Below, one piece after another: positions 48,104 to 59,969 of a stretch of 64,000 nt of DNA (position 1 is its first letter; each line of letters starts with the position of its first letter). This DNA comes from Erythrobacter sp. QSSC1-22B (GTDB lineage: Bacteria > Pseudomonadota > Alphaproteobacteria > Sphingomonadales > Sphingomonadaceae): assembly GCF_001678665.1 (NCBI RefSeq), contig NZ_LZRP01000001.1:248001-312000 (forward strand). Reading direction: 5' to 3'. The notes below the pieces were generated by a model. The model saw nothing but the letters and a program-made list of their open reading frames with translations, was not told the DNA's origin and made no database searches. Both the position numbers and the translations under genes were made by a program.

Positions 48104-49933
48104 TCAGTACACCCGCGCCTTGGGCACGATATATTCCACGTCTTCGGTCAGCGTGAACTCGTGGACCGGGCGGTAGTCGATAGCGATATTGCCACCCTTG
48201 CCGCCCCAGCCGTCGAACGTCGCAATCGTGTGCTTCATCCAGTTGGCATCGTCGCGATCGGGGAAATCCTCATGCGCATGCGCGCCACGGCTTTCCTTGC
48301 GGTTCGCGGCCGAGGCCATGGTGACATTGGCCTGCGCCATCAGATTGTCGAGCTCGAGCGTCTCGATGAGGTCGCTGTTCCAGATCATCGAGCGGTCGGT
48401 GACATGGATGTCCTCCATCCGCTTGTTGACCTGCGCGAGCGCCTCGACGCCCTGCGACAGCAGCTCGGTGTTGCGGAACACCGCGGCGTGCTTCTGCATA
48501 CCCTTCTGCATTTCCGCGCGCACCTCGGCGGTGGGTGAACCGCCATTGGCATGACGGAAATGGTCGAGCCGGGTCAGCGCCAGATCGGCGCTGTCGGCGG
48601 GCAGCTCGGCATGGCTCGAGCCGGGCTTGATCAGATCGTTGAGCCGGTGACCGGTCGCGCGGCCGAACACCACCAGATCGATCAGCGAATTCGACCCAAG
48701 GCGGTTGGCGCCATGGACCGAGACGCAGGCCGCCTCGCCCACCGCGAACAGGCCTGGGACGATCTTCTCGGGATCGGCCGGATCGCCCGCCATCACTTCT
48801 CCGTGATAATTGCAGGGGATGCCGCCCATGTTGTAATGCACCGTCGGGGTGACGGGCAGCGGCTGGCGCGTGAGATCGACGCCGGCGAAGATCTTGCCGC
48901 TCTCGGTGATGCCCGGGAGGCGTTCGGCGAGAATCGCGGGATCGATATGGTCGAGGTGGAGGAAGATGTGATCGCCCTCCGCGCCCACGCCGCGCCCTTC
49001 GCGCATTTCCAGTGCCATCGAACGGCTGACGACATCGCGGCTGGCGAGATCCTTGGCCGAGGGGGCATAGCGCTCCATGAAGCGCTCGCCCTCGGAATTG
49101 GTCAGATAGCCGCCCTCGCCGCGCGCACCCTCGGTGATCAGCACGCCTGCGCCGTAAATCCCGGTGGGGTGGAACTGGACGAACTCCATGTCCTGCAACG
49201 GCAGCCCCGCGCGCAGCACCATGCCTCCGCCATCGCCGGTGCAGGTGTGCGCGCTGGTGGCGGTGAAGTAGCAGCGGCCATAGCCGCCGGTCGCCAGCAC
49301 CACCGAATGCGAACGGAAGCGATGGATCGTCCCGTCGTCGAGACACATCGCGATCACCCCGACGCACTTGCCGCCGCTCATGATCAGGTCGAGCGCGAAA
49401 TATTCGATGAAGAAGTCCGCGGCGTATTTCAGGCTCTGCTGGTAGAGCGCGTGGAGCATGGCATGGCCGGTGCGATCGGCGGCGGCGCAGGTGCGCTGCA
49501 CCGGCGGGCCTGCGCCCATGTTCTGCATGTGGCCGCCAAAGGGCCGCTGGTAGATCGTGCCGTCCTGGTTGCGACTGAAGGGCACGCCCGCGTGCTCGAG
49601 CTCGTAGACCGCCTGCGGCGCCTCGCGAACCATATATTCGATCGCGTCCTGATCGCCGAGCCAGTCGGAGCCCTTGACCGTGTCGTACATATGCCACGAC
49701 CAGTGGTCTGGGGTGTTGTTGCCGAGGCTGGCGGCGATCCCGCCCTGCGCCGCGACGGTGTGCGACCGGGTGGGGAAGACCTTGGAGATATTGGCGGTCT
49801 TGAGCCCGGCCTCGGCCGCGCCCATGGTGGCGCGCAGCCCCGATCCACCGGCCCCGACAACGACGACGTCGTAGGTGTGCTCGATGATCGGATAGGCGCG
49901 GTCGCCGATGGTGAAACTATCGGTGCTAGCCAT
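48104..49933 (-). CDS. sdhA: Succinate dehydrogenase flavoprotein subunit
   Basis: A 609-residue subunit of complex II that oxidises succinate. The FAD motif is [19 protein letters not shown] (23-41). The covalent FAD attachment His is His58 in [11 protein letters not shown]. Active-site segments are [23 protein letters not shown] and [18 protein letters not shown]. The start ATG 49933 overlaps the sdhD stop by one base. It is the last gene of its operon, ended by a strong terminator; the iron-sulfur gene sdhB is not here. Confidence 0.97.
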   Translation of the reverse strand: MASTDSFTIGDRAYPIIEHTYDVVVVGAGGSGLRATMGAAEAGLKTANISKVFPTRSHTVAAQGGIAASLGNNTPDHWSWHMYDTVKGSDWLGDQDAIEYMVREAPQAVYELEHAGVPFSRNQDGTIYQRPFGGHMQNMGAGPPVQRTCAAADRTGHAMLHALYQQSLKYAADFFIEYFALDLIMSGGKCVGVIAMCLDDGTIHRFRSHSVVLATGGYGRCYFTATSAHTCTGDGGGMVLRAGLPLQDMEFVQFHPTGIYGAGVLITEGARGEGGYLTNSEGERFMERYAPSAKDLASRDVVSRSMALEMREGRGVGAEGDHIFLHLDHIDPAILAERLPGITESGKIFAGVDLTRQPLPVTPTVHYNMGGIPCNYHGEVMAGDPADPEKIVPGLFAVGEAACVSVHGANRLGSNSLIDLVVFGRATGHRLNDLIKPGSSHAELPADSADLALTRLDHFRHANGGSPTAEVRAEMQKGMQKHAAVFRNTELLSQGVEALAQVNKRMEDIHVTDRSMIWNSDLIETLELDNLMAQANVTMASAANRKESRGAHAHEDFPDRDDANWMKHTIATFDGWGGKGGNIAIDYRPVHEFTLTEDVEYIVPKARVY

Positions 49934-50367
49934 CAGGCAGCTCCTGCAAAAGCGAGACGGGCGATGCAGACCAGCGCGAACACGCCGCCCCCGATCGCGA
50001 CGAAATTGAGCGCAGCCAGCGCGGCGAATTTGTTGCCCGAGGTGTGGACGTAATCCTCGATCACGACCTGCAGTCCCAGCCGCGCGTGCCAGAACACGCT
50101 GATCACCAGCAGCGCCAGCGCGGTCGCGACCAGCGGCTGCGAAACCCAGCCCGCCATCGCGGCGTAATCATAGGCCGGGAGCAGCGCCATGCTGACCACC
50201 AGGAAGGTCATCAGCACCAGATTGCCGATCGCGGTCAGCCGCTGGACCAGCCAGTGGTGCGCGCCGCCATGCGCGGAGCCGAGGCCGCGAACCCGGCCGA
50301 TGGCCGTGGTCTTGCTGCCGTAGCGTTCGAGTGTGGTTTCTTTGCCCATGGTCGAGGAATCTTTCAC
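49933..50367 (-). CDS. sdhD: Succinate dehydrogenase membrane anchor subunit
   Basis: A 144-residue (or 138-residue) small membrane subunit with three helices ([64 protein letters not shown]). His in [17 protein letters not shown] is the usual heme ligand region. The start is either GTG 50367, overlapping the sdhC stop as GTGA, or ATG 50349. The ATG gives the more typical [12 protein letters not shown]-terminus. It anchors SdhA (and SdhB) to the membrane. Confidence 0.93.
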   Translation of the reverse strand: MKDSSTMGKETTLERYGSKTTAIGRVRGLGSAHGGAHHWLVQRLTAIGNLVLMTFLVVSMALLPAYDYAAMAGWVSQPLVATALALLVISVFWHARLGLQVVIEDYVHTSGNKFAALAALNFVAIGGGVFALVCIARLAFAGAA

Positions 50368-50744
50368 TTGAGGAACACGACGGCCCAGAACGCGATCGTC
50401 AGCAGCACGCCCGCAGCGATCACGACATAGGAGCCGGTCTTGTTCCGCTCGATCTCGTAGCCCGCACCGATGTCGAGCACGAAATGGCGCAGACCCGAGC
50501 TCATGTGGTTGAAGAAGGCCCAGGTAAGCCCGATCAGAACCAGGATCCCGATCGGACTGCCTATCACCCCGGCAAAGGTTTCGTAAGCCTCAGGACCAGA
50601 GGCCAGTGCGGCCAGCCACCAGATCAAAATCCCCAGCCCGACCGTGGCCATGCCCGAGCCGGTGGCGCGGTGGAGGATCGAGACCAGCATATGCGGGCCC
50701 CATTTCCAGATCTGCAGATGCGGTGAAAGCGGGCGGTCGGCCAT
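50364..50744 (-). CDS. sdhC: Succinate dehydrogenase cytochrome b556 subunit
   Basis: A 126-residue membrane subunit of complex II. RPLSPHLQIWKWGPHM at the N-terminus and SILHRATGSG are family hallmarks; HMSSGLRHFVLD carries the heme-ligand His. Three membrane helices are present. The start is ATG 50744. It is the promoter-proximal gene of sdhC-sdhD-sdhA. Confidence 0.95.
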   Translation of the reverse strand: MADRPLSPHLQIWKWGPHMLVSILHRATGSGMATVGLGILIWWLAALASGPEAYETFAGVIGSPIGILVLIGLTWAFFNHMSSGLRHFVLDIGAGYEIERNKTGSYVVIAAGVLLTIAFWAVVFLK

Positions 50745-50827
50745 AATTTGTGTCCGGTGGGTGGAAATTGGAGGCCCTCCTTAGCGGACATAGCGCGCGA
50801 GACAAGGCACGTCCCCTCGACAAATGG

Positions 50828-50839
50828 CGCAAATTTGCG
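50828..50839. promoter_or_regulatory. Perfect 12-bp palindrome, possible operator
   Basis: CGCAAATTTGCG lies in the divergent sdhC/SDR gap, 13 bp before the SDR ATG. It is a perfect inverted repeat. I do not know which regulator would bind; chance occurrence is possible. Confidence 0.35.
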
Positions 50840-50852
50840 AATAGGCGCTTGC

Positions 50853-51578
50853 ATGACTTGCATCCTACTTACCGGATCGAGCCGCGGGATCGGCGCGGCG
50901 GCCAAAACGACGCTCGAGGCGCGCGGCGCCAAGGTCGTCGGCCAGGCGACCACCAGCGCCTCGGCCGACACCGTGCCCGCCGACTTCACCCAACCTTTCG
51001 CTCCTCACGAATTGTGGCAGGAGGCGCTGGCCCGCGCAGGCGGCGAGATCGACGTTCTGGTCAACAACGCCGGACTGTTCGCGCCCAACCCGATCGACGC
51101 CACCGACCTTCACTGGCTCGCCGCTTTCGAAGACACGATGCGGATCAACCTCACCGCCGCGGCGCAGCTTTCGCGCTTCGCCGTGCGCCACTGGCAGGAG
51201 CGCGCCGCCAATGGCGACAACCGCGGCGGGCGGATCGTCCATATCGCCAGCCGCGCGGGCCAGCGCGGCGATAGCCCGGCGCATTGGCACTACGCCGCGA
51301 GCAAGGGCGCGATGCTGGCGCTGCACAAAACCATCGCCCGCGCCTATGCCGGCGAGAACATCCTCAGCTTTGCGATCGCACCGGGCTTCACCGACACCGC
51401 GATGGCGGGCGACTATCTCGACAGCCGCGGCGGCCCCGGCCTGCTTGCCGACATTCCGCTGGGCCGCGTCGCCGAGCCCGAGGAAATCGCGGCGATGATC
51501 GCGTTCTGCGCGCTCGACGCGCCGCCCAGCATGACCGGAACCACGCTCGACGCCAATGGCGCGAGCTATGTCCGGTAG
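50853..51578 (+). CDS. SDR-family oxidoreductase
   Basis: A 241-residue short-chain dehydrogenase. TGSSRGIGAAAK near the N-terminus binds NAD(P)H. NNAGLFAPN, then HIASRAGQRGDSPAHWHYAASKGAML with Tyr and Lys, form the catalytic region. The start ATG 50853 directly abuts the cofactor motif; the frame is open further upstream but only with unrelated sequence. prmA starts 10 bp downstream, so they are co-transcribed. Substrate unknown. Confidence 0.9.
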   Translation: MTCILLTGSSRGIGAAAKTTLEARGAKVVGQATTSASADTVPADFTQPFAPHELWQEALARAGGEIDVLVNNAGLFAPNPIDATDLHWLAAFEDTMRINLTAAAQLSRFAVRHWQERAANGDNRGGRIVHIASRAGQRGDSPAHWHYAASKGAMLALHKTIARAYAGENILSFAIAPGFTDTAMAGDYLDSRGGPGLLADIPLGRVAEPEEIAAMIAFCALDAPPSMTGTTLDANGASYVR

Positions 51579-51588
51579 GAAGTACTCG

Positions 51589-52494
51589 ATGACAGACAGC
51601 TGGAAACTATCGGGCGCGGTGTCGCGGGTCGGGGCGCAGGATGCGCTCGATCGACACGCGCAGGACGACGGGTGGGATCCGCATATCGTCCTTACCGCGC
51701 ATGAAATCGCGGAAGCCCGGCCCGAGGAATGGATGCTGGAGGCCTGGCTTCCGCGACGCCCCTCGACGGCGGACAAGCGCGCCATCAACGCATTGTTCGC
51801 TGTGGATCCGCCTCGGTTCAAGGTGGAGAAACTGCCCCCGACAGACTGGGTCAGCCTCAGCCAGCAGGGGGTCGAGCCGATCCGCGCCGGGCGCTTCCAC
51901 ATCCACACCCCCGATCACGGGGCCGACCCCGCCGCAGTCAATTTCGAGATTCCCGCGAGCCAGGCCTTCGGCACCGGCCAGCACGCCACGACTGCGGGTT
52001 GCCTCGCGATGCTCGACCGGATGAAGCGCGAAGGCGTGATTGTCCGCAACCACGCCGATATTGGTACCGGCACCGGGCTGCTGGCCTTTGCCGCGATGCA
52101 TCTGTGGCCGATGGCTTATGCCACCGCTTCGGATATCGATCCGGTCTGCTTCGAGGTGATCCTCAGCAACGCGCACAGCAACGATGTGCCCTTGGGCGAG
52201 GGTCCGGGCGCGCTGATGCCGACAATCGCCGACGGAATGGACGACCCGCTGCTGAGTTCGCGCGGGCCCTACGATCTGCTGATCGCCAATATCCTCGCCG
52301 GTCCGCTGGTCGCGCTGGCGCCCGAATTCGCCGCCGCCACCGCGCCCGGCGGCCATGTGGTGCTGGCGGGTCTGCTCGAGACGCAGGAAAACGAGGTCCG
52401 CGCCGCCTACCGCCGACAGGGAATGCGGCTGGCGCGGCGGCTGGTGAAGGGGGACTGGTCGATCCTATGGCTCAGGAACAGCCGCATCCGCTGA
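51589..52494 (+). CDS. prmA: Ribosomal protein L11 methyltransferase
   Basis: A 301-residue methyltransferase that modifies ribosomal protein L11. The SAM segment is HADIGTGTGLLAFAAMHLW, preceded by the family motif ASQAFGTGQHATTAGCL, with NILAGPLVALAPEF as the NPPY-like segment (N-I-L-A). The N-terminal substrate-recognition part is present (1-100). The start is ATG 51589 with AGGAAG upstream. It overlaps the next gene by 28 bp. Confidence 0.92.
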   Translation: MTDSWKLSGAVSRVGAQDALDRHAQDDGWDPHIVLTAHEIAEARPEEWMLEAWLPRRPSTADKRAINALFAVDPPRFKVEKLPPTDWVSLSQQGVEPIRAGRFHIHTPDHGADPAAVNFEIPASQAFGTGQHATTAGCLAMLDRMKREGVIVRNHADIGTGTGLLAFAAMHLWPMAYATASDIDPVCFEVILSNAHSNDVPLGEGPGALMPTIADGMDDPLLSSRGPYDLLIANILAGPLVALAPEFAAATAPGGHVVLAGLLETQENEVRAAYRRQGMRLARRLVKGDWSILWLRNSRIR

Positions 52495-53195
52495 AGCGCT
52501 GGCGGGTGTGGCTGGCGGGCGTGGCGCTCGCCCCCCTGCTGATCACCGCCGTCTTCCTGCTCGCCGCCTGGATCGGTGCCGCGCTGCCGCGCAATCCCGA
52601 CTGGACCGAGCCGGAACGGGGCATAACCATCATGATCGAGACCAATGGCGTCCACACCGGTATCGTCATGCCGGTGGTCAGCCCGGTCAAGGACTGGCGC
52701 ACGACCTTCCCATCCGCCGGCCAGCCGCGCCCCGACGGGCAGCTGCCCACGCATATCGCGATCGGCTGGGGCGAGAAGGAGGTGTTCCTCAACACCCCGA
52801 CGTGGGGCGATCTGAAATTCGCCACTGTGGTGCGGATCGTCCTGCATGGCGGCGAGGGGCTGATGCGGGTGGGCCATTACGTTCGCCCGATAGCCTCCGC
52901 ACACCATCGTCCCGTCACCTTGCGCGTGGAGGAATACGCGCGGCTGGTCGCACGCGTCGAGGCAGCGCTCCCAGCGCTGCCGCCCGGCGCCACGCGGCAA
53001 AACTACGCCAGTTACGAAGCTGGGTCGCGCAATTACGACGCCGCCGGGCGCTATACGCTCACCAACACCTGCAACCAGTGGGTCGGCGATGTGCTCGCCC
53101 ATGCGGGCATGACTATGGGGGTGTGGACACCGCTGGCCGGCGGGCTGATGCAGTGGGTCGATGAGCCCGATCCGGCAGCGCTCACCCTGAGCTGA
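52467..53195 (+). CDS. DUF2459 (TIGR02117-like) family protein
   Basis: A 242-residue protein of unknown function. One N-terminal membrane segment (VALAPLLITAVFLLAAWIGAAL) is followed by an exported domain with the family features ETNGVHTGIVMPVV, AIGWGEKEVFLNTPTW, and TNTCNQWVGDVL. The Cys-His-rich NTCNQW and GVHTG resemble a papain-like fold, but no catalytic role is proven. The start is ATG 52467, inside prmA. Confidence 0.85.
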   Translation: MAQEQPHPLKRWRVWLAGVALAPLLITAVFLLAAWIGAALPRNPDWTEPERGITIMIETNGVHTGIVMPVVSPVKDWRTTFPSAGQPRPDGQLPTHIAIGWGEKEVFLNTPTWGDLKFATVVRIVLHGGEGLMRVGHYVRPIASAHHRPVTLRVEEYARLVARVEAALPALPPGATRQNYASYEAGSRNYDAAGRYTLTNTCNQWVGDVLAHAGMTMGVWTPLAGGLMQWVDEPDPAALTLS

Positions 53196-53261
53196 CCGGA
53201 ACAACGCCCTGCCCTCGCCCATTCAGCTCCCGACAGCGATAGCGAATTCGAAAGGGCAGAC

Positions 53262-53933
53262 ATGACCAAGACACTTCTCATCACCGGCGCCTCCACCGGA
53301 ATCGGCGCCGCCAGCGCGCGGGCAGCCGCTAAAGCGGGCTGGAACGTCGCGCTGCTGGCGCGATCGGGCGACAAGCTCGACAAACTCGCAGCCGAGATCG
53401 GCGATGCCGCGCTGGCACTGGAATGCGACATCACCGACCGCGCCGGGCTCGACAATGCGGTCGAGCAGACCGTCGCGCGTTTCGGCGGGCTCGACGCGGT
53501 CTTCGCCAATGCCGGGATGGGTGTCGGCAAAGCCGGGGTCGAGAACGGCGATCCCGAAGAATGGCACAAGATGATCCACCTCAACGTGCTCGCGGTGCTG
53601 CAGACCGCCCACGCCACCTTGCCGCACCTGCGCAAGACGCAGGGCCATTTCGTGGTCACCGGCTCGAAGGCGGGCCGCGACCATCTCAAGGGTTCGGTCT
53701 ATGGCGCGACCAAATGGTTCGTCCACGGGCTGGCGGGCAATCTCGCCGAGGAAATGCGCGAATGGGGCGGCCGCTGCACGGTGATCTCGCCCGGCATGGT
53801 CGACACGCCGTTCTTCGACGAAGCCAAGCCCGAAAAGCTTCAGCCGGAAGATGTCGCCGATGCGCTGGTGTTCGCGCTGTCGCAGCGCAAGACCTCCGCG
53901 ATCCGCGAGATCCACCTGATGCCCAACGACTGA
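53262..53933 (+). CDS. SDR-family oxidoreductase
   Basis: A 223-residue short-chain dehydrogenase. TGASTGIGAASARAA is the cofactor motif and FANAGMG is the NNAG variant. The catalytic segment is VTGSKAGRDHLKGSVYGATKWFVHG, with Tyr and Lys as YGATK. The start is ATG 53262, 66 bp after the DUF2459 gene. Substrate unknown; the group includes many small-alcohol dehydrogenases. Confidence 0.9.
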   Translation: MTKTLLITGASTGIGAASARAAAKAGWNVALLARSGDKLDKLAAEIGDAALALECDITDRAGLDNAVEQTVARFGGLDAVFANAGMGVGKAGVENGDPEEWHKMIHLNVLAVLQTAHATLPHLRKTQGHFVVTGSKAGRDHLKGSVYGATKWFVHGLAGNLAEEMREWGGRCTVISPGMVDTPFFDEAKPEKLQPEDVADALVFALSQRKTSAIREIHLMPND

Positions 53934-53980
53934 CCGCCGAGCAATGGCGCCGCCGGGACTGGTACCGCCGGGACTGGCGC

Positions 53981-58994
<5,014 letters not shown>

Positions 58995-59288
58995 TACGCG
59001 CGCTTCTAGCCAATCGTCAGCCGCGCGTCACTGGCGCAAACGCGCGGCATTCACAGGCCAAGCGATTCCGGTAGAGGTGCCGCAAAGTCGGTGCGCTTGT
59101 CTTGATGACCAGACGGTCCACCGCTGGACCGCGAGCGGATTCCTCCATACGTCCGTGCGCGAATGCGGCGAGCCGTGCGCGACTTACGGCATTGCCTGCT
59201 CGTGCCATCCCGTGGTTCACCTGCGTGCAATCCGTCATGCGCGAAAGCCGCGCCAATCCACCGATCCGTATCCAAAGGAAAACGCCTC
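58995..59288. other. 294-bp intergenic region between recN and outer membrane protein gene
   Basis: This is the largest gap in the window. It contains divergent start sides for recN (-) and the porin-like gene (+). Two short open frames on the - strand (59017-59256 and 59051-59314) have no recognisable similarity and weak starts, so I did not call them. No tRNA-like fold or strong repeat was seen. Confidence 0.5.
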
Positions 59289-59891
59289 ATGAAGACGCTC
59301 ATCACCGCCGCCATTCTTGCTGCCAGTCTGGTCGCTACCCCTGCCTTCGCGCAGGCGGCGGCGCCGGGCGGGCTCTATGTCGGCGCACTCGCCGGCTATG
59401 AGGGTATCGATGTCGAGGCCTCGGATGGCTCGGCCAGCGCCAGCGCCGACGCCGCGGTCTACGGCGTCACCGCGGGTTACGATCTCAGCCTCGGCAGCGC
59501 CTTCGTCGGGGTCGAGGGCGAATATTCGACCAGCGGCGGTTCGACCGAATTCCCCGACAGCTTCGGCGGCGCGCGCGACGGGCTCGAGGCCGGCGGGCAG
59601 TATTACATCGGCGCACGCGCCGGGTTTGCGCTCACCCCGGGAATCGCCGCCTATGGCAAGCTGGGCTACACCTCGCTCGACACCAGTGCCTTCACCAGCG
59701 CGGGCTCGCTAAACGAGCTCGAGGGCAATGCCGATGGCGTGCGCTTCGGCGGCGGTGTGCAGGTGCAACTGCCCGGCCCGCTCGAGGCGCGGCTCGAATA
59801 TCGCCGCTCCAATTACAAGAACGTCAACGATTCGGTGTTTGGCGATGCCAGCACGGATCAGGTCGTTGCCGGGGTCGGCCTGCGGTTCTAG
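59289..59891 (+). CDS. Outer membrane beta-barrel protein (porin family, OmpA/Omp25-like)
   Basis: A 200-residue secreted protein. The signal peptide MKTLITAAILAASLVATPAFA is followed by an eight-stranded barrel pattern of alternating residues (GGLYVGALAGYEGIDV, VYGVTAGYDLSLG) and ends in the terminal aromatic GVGLRF, as required for BamA insertion. The start ATG 59289 has AAGGAAAACGCCTC upstream. It is the small Omp25/Omp31-type barrel common in this class. Confidence 0.85.
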   Translation: MKTLITAAILAASLVATPAFAQAAAPGGLYVGALAGYEGIDVEASDGSASASADAAVYGVTAGYDLSLGSAFVGVEGEYSTSGGSTEFPDSFGGARDGLEAGGQYYIGARAGFALTPGIAAYGKLGYTSLDTSAFTSAGSLNELEGNADGVRFGGGVQVQLPGPLEARLEYRRSNYKNVNDSVFGDASTDQVVAGVGLRF

Positions 59892-59922
59892 GTTCCGCGC
59901 CCCGACCTGCCACCGCCGGTTC

Positions 59923-59955
59923 GCGCCCCCCTGTCCGATAAGGCCAGGGGGGCGC
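59923..59955. terminator. Perfect 11-bp hairpin between convergent genes, likely bidirectional terminator
   Basis: GCGCCCCCCTG (59923-59933) pairs exactly with CAGGGGGGCGC (59945-59955), 11-base loop. It lies between the porin-like gene (+) and the TonB receptor (-). Strong stem, no clear T-run. Confidence 0.7.
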
Positions 59956-59969
59956 AAAACCGGATTTTC

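Noticed and set aside
48551-50053. A + strand open frame across sdhA/sdhD
   Set aside because: Antisense to conserved sdh genes; composition typical of a shadow frame.
59017-59314. Two short - strand open frames between recN and the porin-like gene
   Set aside because: No ribosome-binding site or similarity; Arg-rich chance translations.
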